DNA of 42,190 nt from Dehalococcoidales bacterium (GCA_016783105.1 JADHXF010000007.1:1-42190), one strand, 5' to 3'; shown: positions 25,881 to 34,276, counted from the first letter of the stretch. Notes: generated by a model from the sequence alone, not told the origin. Numbers and translations are program-made.

Positions 25881-25889
25881 TGGTATAAT
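25881..25889 (+). promoter_or_regulatory. Extended -10 promoter of the metallo-beta-lactamase gene
   Basis: TGGTATAAT is a perfect extended -10 (TGn-TATAAT). No good -35 lies 16-18 bases upstream, as is allowed for extended -10 promoters. The ATG at 25916 is about 20 bases after the expected start point. Confidence 0.55.
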
Positions 25890-25915
25890 GACAGTAAATA
25901 AATGAGGTGATGACT

Positions 25916-26557
25916 ATGACCACCCTGGTCAGCGATAACAGCTTGCAGATAGAACAGCTCCAGCTGGGGTCTTTTGGCACCAACGCCTACATTCTTCTCT
26001 GCCAGGAAACAAAAGAGAGCGTGGTCGTGGACGCTCCTGCCGAAGCAGATAAACTCGTTGCCAGGTTAAAGGACACCACCCCCAGATATATTTTGCTCAC
26101 CCATTCCCACATGGACCACATCGGAGCACTGGACCAGTTACGCTCCGAGCTTAAAATTCCGCTGGCGGCTCACGCCGCGGACTCCGGAATCCTGTCCTCA
26201 CCACCGGAGGTGATGCTCGAAGATGGCGATACCGTCGACTTTGGCAAGATTCAGGTTGCCGTCTGGCATACGCCCGGTCACACCCCGGGCAGCCTGTGTT
26301 TCAGGACAGGTAATTACCTGCTCTCGGGAGACACCCTTTTTCCCGGTGGGCCGGGTAAGACAAGGACGCCAGCCGACTTCGCGCAGATAGTTAAATCAAT
26401 CACGGAAAAGATATTCACACTGGATGACAGCACGCAGGTTTACCCGGGGCACGGAGAGCCCACTATTTTACAAAAAGAAAAAGACGAATTCCGCATCTTC
26501 TCTTCCCGTCCCCACCGCCCGGGTTTCTGCGGCGATGTTCTCTGGCTTACCACCTGA
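25916..26557 (+). CDS. Metallo-beta-lactamase-fold hydrolase (glyoxalase II-like)
   Basis: A 213-residue protein with the complete metal set: LTHSHMDHIG (HxHxDH), WHTPGHTPGSL, LLSGDTLFPGG and the terminal YPGHGEPT. This pattern is typical of hydroxyacylglutathione hydrolase-like thioesterases. The ATG at 25916 was chosen because GAGGTG lies six bases upstream; a GTG at 25907 overlaps that site. It is convergent with the PIG-L gene (12 bases apart). A low-molecular-weight thiol ester could be the substrate given the neighbouring mycothiol-like genes, but this is inference. Confidence 0.9.
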   Translation: MTTLVSDNSLQIEQLQLGSFGTNAYILLCQETKESVVVDAPAEADKLVARLKDTTPRYILLTHSHMDHIGALDQLRSELKIPLAAHAADSGILSSPPEVMLEDGDTVDFGKIQVAVWHTPGHTPGSLCFRTGNYLLSGDTLFPGGPGKTRTPADFAQIVKSITEKIFTLDDSTQVYPGHGEPTILQKEKDEFRIFSSRPHRPGFCGDVLWLTT

Positions 26558-26569
26558 TGGTGAATTCAG

Positions 26570-27271
26570 CTACCAGAGAATTTCCTCACGGTGAAAGGCC
26601 TCGGCGAGCTCATACTCTGTTCCCTTGGCCCGGTCCTTTGCCCACTGCCTGAGCCTTTCCTCCAGGTCCGGTAGACGGTCATTGCCCACCTGGCTTTCGT
26701 GACAGCGCAGGGCTTTCAACTTGATTTGAAACGTATCCGTGATATCAGAGCGGTGATTGATATTGTCGGCGATTGTCCACAGCCAGACTTCCTTCACCTT
26801 GTGCGGCTTCAGCCCTTCCGACAGCAGGTCCGGATAGGCAAGGTGGTCCCTGGCATAGGGAAAAACAGCGTCCAGAACCACCCGACCGGTAATCCTGTGG
26901 TCGCGGTGCCAGATGTACCTTCGATACGGGTCAGCCGAGACGACGATGTCCGGTTGGAACGTCCTTATCAGCCGGACAATCTCTTTGCGGAACTCAGGCG
27001 TATCTTCCAAGCTCTGGTCTGCGTGGCGCAGAAAAACGACTTCCCGTACTCCCAGCACTTTCGCGGCACAGAGCTGCTCTTGTTCCCTGGTTACAGCCAG
27101 CTCCTCCGGTTTCACGCTGTAATCACTGGTACCTTTATCACCGTTGGTACAAACCGCATAGACAATTTCCCTGCCTTCTGCCACCCATTTAGCCACCGTC
27201 CCCGCCACACCGAATTCGGCATCATCCGGGTGCGGTGTGATGACAAGAACATAGGCTTTTTTCACTGACAT
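26570..27271 (-). CDS. PIG-L/LmbE family N-acetylglucosamine deacetylase-like protein
   Basis: A 233-residue zinc deacetylase. PHPDDAEFG (H14, D16, D17) and WHRDHR supply the metal and base residues; VCTNGDKGT is the typical second motif. The family includes MshB (mycothiol), BshB (bacillithiol), GlcNAc-PI deacetylase and antibiotic-tailoring enzymes. ACAAGGAG lies before the ATG. It is transcribed away from the tandem-GNAT gene, 87 bases from that gene's ATG, with an MshA-like glycosyltransferase beyond. A role in thiol-glycoside deacetylation is therefore plausible but unproven. Confidence 0.88.
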   Translation of the reverse strand: MSVKKAYVLVITPHPDDAEFGVAGTVAKWVAEGREIVYAVCTNGDKGTSDYSVKPEELAVTREQEQLCAAKVLGVREVVFLRHADQSLEDTPEFRKEIVRLIRTFQPDIVVSADPYRRYIWHRDHRITGRVVLDAVFPYARDHLAYPDLLSEGLKPHKVKEVWLWTIADNINHRSDITDTFQIKLKALRCHESQVGNDRLPDLEERLRQWAKDRAKGTEYELAEAFHREEILW

Positions 27272-27307
27272 TGGGGAATCTCCTTGTTTCTGAGGTACTA
27301 ATTAGCA

Positions 27308-27336
27308 TTGTATAACATCGGAGTACTTGTTACAAT
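27308..27336 (+). promoter_or_regulatory. Promoter of the tandem GNAT gene
   Basis: TTGTAT (27308-27313), a 17-base spacer and TACAAT (27331-27336), the latter with an extended TGt in front. The ATG at 27359 follows about 16 bases after the expected start point. Confidence 0.5.
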
Positions 27337-27358
27337 TTTGAAATGGGGATATGTCACG

Positions 27359-28291
27359 ATGAGTCAGCCGACCTATAAAATCAGGAATTACCAGGCTTCA
27401 GATTTCGATGGGTACGTGAACTTGCATATTGAAACGGCAAGGCTAGACCGGTCAGGGTGCTGTACATCGCGGGAAATGCTCCGGGAAAGCTTGCAGCGGC
27501 CTGTCTACAACCCGGAAAAAGACCTTTTCATCGCCGAGGCATCCGGGAAAATCGTCGGTTTCCTGAATATCACGCCGGAACTTATCACCCGTCGGGTCCT
27601 GCTTGGCTGCCTTGTACATCCCGAGCATCGCCGTACAGGTCTGGCGAAGCGACTTCTTGAGCTGGCCACCCGGCGTGCCAGAGAACTGCGGGCCACTATG
27701 ATTCACGTCAGTGTGCCAGAGAAAAACAGCACCGCTAGAGAGGTGCTTTCCCGACTTGGCTTCAGCGTGGTCAGGCATTTCCTCGAAATGAGCCTGTCCC
27801 TTAGCAATCTAAAGCCGTTGGATACGTCCAGCAATGAATTTGCCCTGCGCCACCTGCACCGCGGAGAAGAAGGGATACTGGCCAACCTCCAGAACCTCTG
27901 CTTTACCGACACCTGGGGCTTCAACCCAAACACGCCAGAAGAAATCGCCTATTCTTTAAGCCTGAGCCGTGCCTCGGCAGAAGATGTTGTCCTCGCCTAT
28001 GATGGTGACCGACCCGCCGGCTACTGCTGGACGAAAATAAACGGTGATAAGAGTTTGGAAGCGGGCGGGGAAAAGGGGCGCATCCTCATGCTTGGTGTCG
28101 ATCCTGATTACCGGGATAAAGGCATCGGTAAGCTGACGCTAGAGGCGGGACTGTCCTACCTTAAAGATAAAGGGATTAGGGTCGTGGAATTAACGGTGGA
28201 CAGTGAGAACCAACCCGCCTGCTCGCTATACAGAGCAGCCGGTTTTGAGGTACAGGCTCGCAGCCCCTGGTATGAAAAGCAGATTGACTAG
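27359..28291 (+). CDS. Tandem GNAT acetyltransferase (MshD-like architecture)
   Basis: A 310-residue protein made of two GNAT domains. Domain 1 covers about 6-150, with VHPEHRRTGLAKRLLELA. Domain 2 covers about 155-305, with GVDPDYRDKGIGKLTLEAGL and SENQPACSLYRAAGF. Each carries an acetyl-CoA pyrophosphate-binding loop. This two-domain form is the architecture of mycothiol synthase MshD, which acetylates Cys-GlcN-Ins. Many other tandem GNATs exist, so the name rests on the neighbours. The ATG at 27359 was chosen with GGGGAT eight bases upstream; an earlier in-frame ATG at 27308 lies in the promoter. Its stop overlaps the stop of the convergent glycosyltransferase. Confidence 0.8.
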   Translation: MSQPTYKIRNYQASDFDGYVNLHIETARLDRSGCCTSREMLRESLQRPVYNPEKDLFIAEASGKIVGFLNITPELITRRVLLGCLVHPEHRRTGLAKRLLELATRRARELRATMIHVSVPEKNSTAREVLSRLGFSVVRHFLEMSLSLSNLKPLDTSSNEFALRHLHRGEEGILANLQNLCFTDTWGFNPNTPEEIAYSLSLSRASAEDVVLAYDGDRPAGYCWTKINGDKSLEAGGEKGRILMLGVDPDYRDKGIGKLTLEAGLSYLKDKGIRVVELTVDSENQPACSLYRAAGFEVQARSPWYEKQID

Positions 28292-29517
28292 TCAGCCGTG
28301 CCATTAACCAGCAGGTCACGGCATTCACGGGCTACGGTCCCGGCGATATTCGGCCAGCTAAACGGCGCCAGTGAGGCCCGTGCCATCGTTGCCAGATGCG
28401 CGGCATTATCCGACCGGGAAAGTGCCAGCATTATATTATCCGCCAGGCTTCGGGGGTCATTGTCCGCCACCAGATACCCGGTTTCACCGTGCCTGATAAT
28501 GCTTTCCGCACCGCCCACTCTCGTCGCCACCACCGGCGTGCCGCAGGCAAGTGATTCCAGCGCCACCAGACCGAAGCTTTCATAATATGACGGAACAACG
28601 CAGACATCGGCTGCGCTGTAAAAGAGCGGCAAATCAGACTGCTTTATCAATCCCATAAAGTCAATGGAGTTCCCTATCTGGAGTTCCCCTGCCAGCTTCC
28701 TCAATCGCCCAATTTCATGCTGGCTGTTCTCTCCACCACCAATTATCAGCAGTCGCGGCCGGTAACCATTTTTAAGGTGAGCCATGGCCATCATCAGCCG
28801 GTCGATGCCCTTGAGCGGTTCAATGCGCCCGACAAATATAACGGTCTTATCACCGTTTAGCCCGAGTTGTTTTCGAGCCGATTGTTTCTCTACCGGTTTG
28901 AACATATTCAAATTTACACCGCAGGGGATTACCCTGACTCTTTCCGCCGAAGCGTCATAGTGCCGTATCAGGTCTTCCTTTTCTTTCTCGGTAGCCGCGA
29001 TAACGCGCTGGCAATTTCTGACCACAGCATGTTCCGTTTTGATGCGGAGTTCAGGCTCCCTGGCCCCCACACCCACCGCGTTTTTCACCGCGCCGAGAGT
29101 ATGGAACATGACCATGTGAGGCACCTGCCACCATTTCTGCAGACGTCTTCCCACCCAGGCCGACAACCAGTAGTGACTGTATATCAGGTCATAGTGCAGG
29201 CGATTACTGCTTCGGAAATCCTCGAGGCGTAAGGCAAAATCAGGGAGGTGGGGATATACTGCCAGCTTATGTATTTCCTCATCTTCGCCTGCCCTGAGAT
29301 GAATGAGGCGAGCATTCTGCCCCAGTTCATATATCATCCTGTCATTAGGGTCGTGGGCTCTGGTATAGACGTCAACTTTATGCCCCAGTTTGCCCAGCTC
29401 ACGGGCCAGTTCCAGGACATAGACACTCATACCACCGGTGTCTCTGGTGCCCAGCCTGCCCACCGGGCAGCTATGCGCACTGAGCATGGCAATCCTTAGC
29501 GGTTTATGAACTGGCAA
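28288..29517 (-). CDS. GT4 glycosyltransferase, MshA-like (TTG start)
   Basis: A 409-residue GT-B enzyme. The N-terminal domain shows TGGMSVYVLELARELG, YSHYWLSAWVG and VMFHTLGAVKN. These closely recall MshA, which adds GlcNAc to inositol-3-phosphate, and the related sucrose-phosphate synthase group. The C-terminal UDP-sugar domain has FVGRIEPLKGIDRL, VVPSYYESFGLVALESLACGTPVVA and the E-x7-E motif there. The start is TTG: AAGGAGAG lies eight bases upstream and no ATG is suitably placed. The upstream CelD-type gene ends 21 bases away. It may act in thiol-glycoside or glycan synthesis. Confidence 0.85.
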   Translation of the reverse strand: MPVHKPLRIAMLSAHSCPVGRLGTRDTGGMSVYVLELARELGKLGHKVDVYTRAHDPNDRMIYELGQNARLIHLRAGEDEEIHKLAVYPHLPDFALRLEDFRSSNRLHYDLIYSHYWLSAWVGRRLQKWWQVPHMVMFHTLGAVKNAVGVGAREPELRIKTEHAVVRNCQRVIAATEKEKEDLIRHYDASAERVRVIPCGVNLNMFKPVEKQSARKQLGLNGDKTVIFVGRIEPLKGIDRLMMAMAHLKNGYRPRLLIIGGGENSQHEIGRLRKLAGELQIGNSIDFMGLIKQSDLPLFYSAADVCVVPSYYESFGLVALESLACGTPVVATRVGGAESIIRHGETGYLVADNDPRSLADNIMLALSRSDNAAHLATMARASLAPFSWPNIAGTVARECRDLLVNGTAD

Positions 29518-29538
29518 AATAGGTCTCTCCTTGTGCCC

Positions 29539-30522
29539 TCATTTAATCGTCATCCGGCAACGGTACAATCTGATTTCACCGCCCCCCAGCTGATACTTGT
29601 ATTTCTCGGCTCCCTTGAGGAAGTCCCACTTCTTTCTGCCCCGTTCAATGCTCTCCTTGATGCAGAGCACCTTGGAAAGCAGACCAGCACTCAAGGAATT
29701 GTACCGGGGGTCGTAGGCGCTGTTATACAGGTACATCGCCTGCTCGTATTCAAAGCCCATTATCATTGACGCGGGATGCGATTCCACTTCAAGGATACCA
29801 TATCGCAGCAGTTTTATCTTCGCCATGGCCTCAGCCAGTGACCGGAAAAACACCTCCATCTGCGCTGTCATGAAATCCGCCTTCTCTTCACGGCTCAGGG
29901 AAAAGAGCTTCAAGAAGGTATCGGTCAGGCCACCGACATCCTCCGGACTGGCTTCCTGACAATGATAGTGTACGTCTCCGGCTCCCCACAGCCTTCTCAG
30001 CTTGCGCCTTACTTCATGGCGCTGTTTCTTATCCAGGCCGTCGAGGTATGCCTCCCAATCAGCGGGCAGGTCCATCTCCACGGTCACATCCTCTTCCTGG
30101 CAGTTTACAGCACCGCCCCGATTCTCGACCACGTTTACCAGATTCGTCATCACACTTGAGTCCGGCCTTACTGCATTCAGGTCGAGCTGGTTGACACCTT
30201 GCCGGGCCAGGTCATCGAGCAATACCTCGTAGAATTCAGTTTCCCGGCCAGGCACGACGATGAAGTCCTGGTAATCGCAGACGTCAGGGCTACCCACGAA
30301 GCGGGCTTCCCCATCTTTGAGGTGGAGCGGCGCGATGCCGATAATATCTGACTTGTCCCGCACCGCCGTCAGATACAACTCCGTCTCTGGCTGAAAAGTG
30401 CGCCACCAGGTTTCCAGCCATGACGGTAAGACAAAAATTGAACCCCACTTCAGGCCGGAGCTAGATTCATTCCAGTATGAAGTGAGGCGGTCGAAACTCT
30501 CCCGGGTAACGGTAAAGTTCAT
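29539..30522 (-). CDS. CelD/BcsL-like GNAT (FemAB-related) acyltransferase
   Basis: A 327-residue protein. The C-terminal half (about 150-300) has KKQRHEVRRKLRRL, a central FFRSLAEAMA and GFEYEQAMYLYNSAYDPRYNSLSAGLLSK, typical of the acetyltransferase_6 (CelD/FemAB-like) group. The N-terminal half is less defined, with IFVLPSWLETWWRTF and IGIAPLHL, as in proteins linked to polysaccharide or peptidoglycan modification. No clear Shine-Dalgarno lies before the ATG at 30522. It shares a strand with, and lies just upstream of, the glycosyltransferase gene. Acceptor unknown. Confidence 0.75.
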   Translation of the reverse strand: MNFTVTRESFDRLTSYWNESSSGLKWGSIFVLPSWLETWWRTFQPETELYLTAVRDKSDIIGIAPLHLKDGEARFVGSPDVCDYQDFIVVPGRETEFYEVLLDDLARQGVNQLDLNAVRPDSSVMTNLVNVVENRGGAVNCQEEDVTVEMDLPADWEAYLDGLDKKQRHEVRRKLRRLWGAGDVHYHCQEASPEDVGGLTDTFLKLFSLSREEKADFMTAQMEVFFRSLAEAMAKIKLLRYGILEVESHPASMIMGFEYEQAMYLYNSAYDPRYNSLSAGLLSKVLCIKESIERGRKKWDFLKGAEKYKYQLGGGEIRLYRCRMTIK

Positions 30523-30579
30523 ATTCGGCTAACAGTGTATCACCTTGCTCTGCTTGAAATCAATTCCAACGGAATGGTG

Positions 30580-32034
30580 CTACTTTTTCGGTTTTTCAGT
30601 TTTACTTTTAGCGCCGTATCGGTATTCCTTGGGTCGGCCAAAATCGTGGAAAAACGACTTTACATGCGCTCTGGTTTCAGATGACAGCGTCTTCACTTTC
30701 TGCGGCAGCTTTGAGATATCGAGCGATGAGACCCGTGCGTTAAAACCGGACAGGTCTGGCGCTGGTATTGAAGCCAGTTTCTGGCCGTAGCCAGTTATTT
30801 TCTGGCGGTCGAGTGAGAAAAACCAGATATATAAAGCAGAAAGACCCGTTTTCTCCAGCAGCAAAAGCATAACGGAGGTGATAACAATGCTGGATAGCAC
30901 CACACCGTAGGTCAAGCTTTTAATCAGTTCCCCGCCGACTACCCCCATCTGAACCGGAATGATCGCCAGGACGGCGGCGGCCAGACCTTTCGGCACCATG
31001 ATGGCCACCAGGGAAGCGTCCCTGGCCGGTATTGATTTTCTTACCGTCACTTTCACGGCCGGGATACGCAGCAAAAAGATAGCCGCGGTGAAAATCAGTG
31101 ACAACTGAATGAGCCATCCGCTGATCAACTCCATGGAGATACCAAGGTACACGAAGAAAAACGTTTTCAGCAGGAAAGCGACCTCACTGAAGAAGGCTTT
31201 CTCTGTAGAGCTCAGGCCTTCAGCTTCACTGGGTTGAGCTCTCCGAAATATGTAGAAACGAATGGATTCCACGTTGCCGATGGTGATGCCGAAGGCCAGC
31301 GCAGCAATGGGCCCGTTGAAATCCAATATCTCGACCACGCCATAGATGATGAAAACGAAGGCCGCCGTGGTGAACATGGCGTTTTTTATGGCGTGGATGT
31401 GATTCAATAGCCTCGACCAGATGAAGGCGCCAGTAACACCAAATACCACCGCCACCAGGAACTTCGCAATCAGGTCGCCAGCAATCGCGGCCAGCTGGAA
31501 CTCACCCTGAAGATAGGCCTCAACGAGGGCGATGGTGATGACGATACTGAGCACATCGTTGACCGATGATTCAAGAGATAGCATCGTCTGGCTGTCCTTC
31601 CTCATCCGGAGCTGCTTTACCATGGGTATGACGACAGCTTCCGATATCGAGCCAACGATGGCGCCCAGAATAAAGGCCGGAATTAGCTCCAGGTCAGTGA
31701 GCCAGAGAGCAATTCCAGCGACCGCCCCCATTGACAGGAAAAAGGTTACGGTAGCGAGGGCCATAGCACCACCTACCGCCGAGCGCAGACTCATCAGCTC
31801 CAGAGCGGTACCGCTCTCGAAGAGAATGATAATCAGTGTTATTGTGGTTAATACCGGCCCCACGGTGCCGAAATTCGCCGGTGAAACCAGGCCCAGAACC
31901 GGCCCGACACAGACACCGATGGTGATTAACAGCAGAACGTCAGGGACTCTGGTTCGACTGAAAATGGCGGTGAAGAGATGGGCCAGAAAGACCAGGACGC
32001 CGACGAAAACAATTACGGGCGCAATATCCTGCAT
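30580..32034 (-). CDS. Monovalent cation:proton antiporter, CPA1 (NhaP-like)
   Basis: A 484-residue integral membrane protein with about 12 hydrophobic helices over residues 5-400. The ion-site motif LESSVNDVLSIV (ESxxND) is that of NhaP/CPA1 exchangers, and FNGPIAALAFGI and FFFVYLGISMELI are typical transport-domain segments. A Lys/Ser-rich cytoplasmic tail of about 75 residues follows. It would exchange Na+ or K+ for H+ at the cytoplasmic membrane. AAAAAGGTACGG precedes the ATG. It is the first gene of the antiporter/acyltransferase/glycosyltransferase strand run. Confidence 0.9.
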   Translation of the reverse strand: MQDIAPVIVFVGVLVFLAHLFTAIFSRTRVPDVLLLITIGVCVGPVLGLVSPANFGTVGPVLTTITLIIILFESGTALELMSLRSAVGGAMALATVTFFLSMGAVAGIALWLTDLELIPAFILGAIVGSISEAVVIPMVKQLRMRKDSQTMLSLESSVNDVLSIVITIALVEAYLQGEFQLAAIAGDLIAKFLVAVVFGVTGAFIWSRLLNHIHAIKNAMFTTAAFVFIIYGVVEILDFNGPIAALAFGITIGNVESIRFYIFRRAQPSEAEGLSSTEKAFFSEVAFLLKTFFFVYLGISMELISGWLIQLSLIFTAAIFLLRIPAVKVTVRKSIPARDASLVAIMVPKGLAAAVLAIIPVQMGVVGGELIKSLTYGVVLSSIVITSVMLLLLEKTGLSALYIWFFSLDRQKITGYGQKLASIPAPDLSGFNARVSSLDISKLPQKVKTLSSETRAHVKSFFHDFGRPKEYRYGAKSKTEKPKK

Positions 32035-32104
32035 TGATGCCGTACCTTTTTACTTCAATAATGGATACTTTAGGTAGATGAGTCCGCTTTGTCAAGAGCC
32101 GCTT

Positions 32105-32133
32105 TTGTTTTCAACGCGTCAATATAGTATAAT
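32105..32133 (+). promoter_or_regulatory. Promoter of the 40-residue basic protein gene
   Basis: TTGTTT (32105-32110), a 17-base spacer and a perfect TATAAT (32128-32133). The expected start point near 32140 lies about 29 bases before the ATG at 32169. Confidence 0.6.
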
Positions 32134-32168
32134 TCATCTGGTTCTTTGATTGGAGGAAGGGTTCTGTT

Positions 32169-32291
32169 ATGAGTAAAAAGTCTCTGACTGATGTTAAAAC
32201 ATTTATTGAAAACGTAAATAAGAAAGACAAGCGCAACGGCTTGAAGATACAATTTCCCTGGATGAAACGGAAAGGGAAATCGAGCCAGTAG
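32169..32291 (+). CDS. Small basic protein of 40 residues, unknown
   Basis: An ATG at 32169, seven bases after GGAGGAAGGG and downstream of a TTGTTT/TATAAT promoter, opens a 40-codon frame ending TAG at 32289. The product is strongly basic: SKKS at the start, NKKDKRN in the middle and a Trp-bearing PWMKRKGKSS tail. There is no transmembrane segment or signal peptide. It ends 10 bases before the convergent radical SAM gene. Nothing in it is recognised; a nucleic-acid-binding or ribosome-associated role would fit the charge, but this is only a guess. Confidence 0.6.
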   Translation: MSKKSLTDVKTFIENVNKKDKRNGLKIQFPWMKRKGKSSQ

Positions 32292-32301
32292 ACGCCAAAC
32301 C

Positions 32302-33303
32302 TTATTTGTGACGGCTCATCGCCGGCTCAAAGGGATGCCCCCTGCGAGCAAAATCAGGTTGATAAGTATCTGAAGCGCCAATTTCCTGCACCCAGCCGTT
32401 TTCTATCCCCAGTTCATCCAGCAGCCCGGTGACCTCTTCATATTCCTGCTCATTGATTCTACGGCTAATCAAGGGTACCTGCGAAGCACGGTGGGCAGGA
32501 TAATATTGCGCCATAACGCTGACCGTCACCGACGGAGAAACCTCGTTTACCAGCCAGGACAGCGATTCGCGACTGCCCGCCAGGCCGTCGGGCAATATTA
32601 AGTGTCGCAAGATTAAACCCCTTTGCGCAATGCCATCTTCATCCACCACCAGATTGCCGACCTGCCGATACATCTCCTTAATCGCGTCTCTGGCACGCTC
32701 AACATAGTCGGAGACCCGTGAGAACTTTCGCCCCCACTTATTCGAGGCATACCTGAGGTCGGCAAGGTAAACACTGACCACGCCCTCAAGCGCTTTTAAG
32801 GTATCCACCGAGTCGTAGCTGCTGGTGTTATAGACCAGGGGTAGGCGCAGGCCCGAAGGCACCGCTGCCAGCAACGCCTTCACTATTTGCGGGACGAAAT
32901 GAGACGGCGAGACCAGGTTGACATTATGACAGCCCAGCTCATTCTGGAGGTAAAGCATGTATTTGGCCAGCGTCTGATGGTCAACCTGCTTGCTCTGCTG
33001 TGCCCTGTGGTTCTGGCTTATCTGATGGTTCTGGCAATAAGCACAGCGCAGGTTGCAGTTGCCGAAGAAGATGGCTCCCGAGCCTTTGTCTCCGGATATG
33101 GCCGGTTCCTCGCCGTGGTGTGCACAAACCGCGGCAACTACCGGCAGACGGCCGGAATGGCAGAAACCCGGTTCATTTTCCAGTCGGTTTACGCCGCACC
33201 CCCGCGGGCAGATATCACAGGAACGCAACCGCGTCTCCAGCGCCCGGGCGCGCCGCTCCAGTTCACCAGATTGGTACAGGGCAACATATTCCGGCTCCAC
33301 CAT
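32302..33303 (-). CDS. Radical SAM protein (PflA-like/AmmeMemoRadiSam-type)
   Basis: A 333-residue radical SAM enzyme. The [4Fe-4S]/SAM motif is CNLRCAYC (C83, C87, C90). An N-terminal Cys set, C29xxC32xxxC36 with C48 (DICPRGCGVNR), is shared with PflA-like proteins of this type. It generates a 5'-deoxyadenosyl radical, possibly to activate a partner. The start is uncertain: ATG 33303 has GAGG very close, whereas TTG 33312 has GGAG seven bases upstream and would add three residues. It lies four (TTG) to 13 (ATG) bases after the NfeD-like gene. Target protein or substrate unknown. Confidence 0.85.
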   Translation of the reverse strand: MVEPEYVALYQSGELERRARALETRLRSCDICPRGCGVNRLENEPGFCHSGRLPVVAAVCAHHGEEPAISGDKGSGAIFFGNCNLRCAYCQNHQISQNHRAQQSKQVDHQTLAKYMLYLQNELGCHNVNLVSPSHFVPQIVKALLAAVPSGLRLPLVYNTSSYDSVDTLKALEGVVSVYLADLRYASNKWGRKFSRVSDYVERARDAIKEMYRQVGNLVVDEDGIAQRGLILRHLILPDGLAGSRESLSWLVNEVSPSVTVSVMAQYYPAHRASQVPLISRRINEQEYEEVTGLLDELGIENGWVQEIGASDTYQPDFARRGHPFEPAMSRHK

Positions 33304-33316
33304 TAACCTCAAGCAG

Positions 33317-33724
33317 CTACTCCGTTTTATGTTTTACTTCAAGCGTCAGTTTATCCAGACCCAGTATTTCCACGTTTTCCCCTGCGGCAACATCCCCGTC
33401 CACCGACTTTGCCTTCCAGTACTCACCTTCAACCTTTACCGTTCCCTTCGGTGTCAGTGGTTCCATGACCTCGCCCACATGGCCAATCATGCCCGCTGAG
33501 CCGGTAACCTGCCTGGCGCGAAAAGTGGGTATGACCAGTTTATGAGTGATGAAGACTATGCCACCAAGCAACAAGGCCACCACAACCGCTGTCCAGAGAG
33601 GAATCCTGACTTTGAAGAACCACAGCGCTCCCAGCACCAGGGCAATGGCAATCGCCTCATCCATGAGCAGGACAGCGATTTTAAGCCAGTCTTTAATTGT
33701 TCGCTTGGCGCTCTCTTTCGCCAT
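33317..33724 (-). CDS. NfeD-like membrane protein (short form)
   Basis: A 135-residue protein with two hydrophobic helices (about 20-36 and 42-60), then an OB-fold domain with GMIGHVGEVMEPLTPKGTVKV and GEYWKAKS, the NfeD C-terminal signature. NfeD proteins normally work with an SPFH/stomatin protein encoded next door in membrane-domain quality control; no SPFH gene is present here. The predicted orientation is one or two TM helices with a soluble OB domain. Confidence 0.85.
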   Translation of the reverse strand: MAKESAKRTIKDWLKIAVLLMDEAIAIALVLGALWFFKVRIPLWTAVVVALLLGGIVFITHKLVIPTFRARQVTGSAGMIGHVGEVMEPLTPKGTVKVEGEYWKAKSVDGDVAAGENVEILGLDKLTLEVKHKTE

Positions 33725-33766
33725 GCCCTGACTACCTCTCCCGGTTACCCCGATATAACAGCAAGT

Positions 33767-34276
33767 CTATTCCTGGAGGTCAAACTGCCACTGGCACCAG
33801 TACTCCTGCGGATGTGCGTCCGGAGGACAGGATACACAAGTCATCCTGATCTTGGGATTAATAATTTCTATATAGGAGTTGAGAAACGCCAGACCCACTG
33901 ACTTGCAGGGGAATTCACCCCTCCTGTCCCTTAGCCTTGCTTTCTGCGGCGGACAGTCGGTGAAACGCAGCACCGCATGCTCATCGGTAAGCTCAATCGC
34001 CTCGGGTTTGAAAACGTTCAGCACCGGGTCGAGCTCGATAACTCTGATAAGCCGGCGCACCGGGCTGCTTTCCTTTACCGGCAGGTATTTCAACACCCTT
34101 CTTGCCTGCACCAGACATAATTTCCGCCAGACCTCGATATCTATTTCCAGAGCCGCATCAATGCCGTATTTCTCCTCCACCAGCGTGAACCAGAGGCCAT
34201 CAAGGGTATAGGCACCTCTTGAGCACAACTCCACCAGTTTTTCCGCCGGAATTTGAGAATATTCGGGTTTACTCAT
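33767..34276 (-). CDS. DUF6125-like Cys-rich protein
   Basis: A 169-residue cytosolic protein with three Cys blocks: FTDCPPQKAR, GEFPC and MTCVSCPPDAHPQEYWCQWQF. This pattern fits a DUF6125-type family distantly related to L-2-amino-thiazoline-4-carboxylate hydrolase-like proteins. The Cys residues could bind a metal or Fe-S cluster. GGAGAGG precedes the ATG. It sits 31 bases behind glnS. Family naming is from pattern memory; function unknown. Confidence 0.6.
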   Translation of the reverse strand: MSKPEYSQIPAEKLVELCSRGAYTLDGLWFTLVEEKYGIDAALEIDIEVWRKLCLVQARRVLKYLPVKESSPVRRLIRVIELDPVLNVFKPEAIELTDEHAVLRFTDCPPQKARLRDRRGEFPCKSVGLAFLNSYIEIINPKIRMTCVSCPPDAHPQEYWCQWQFDLQE

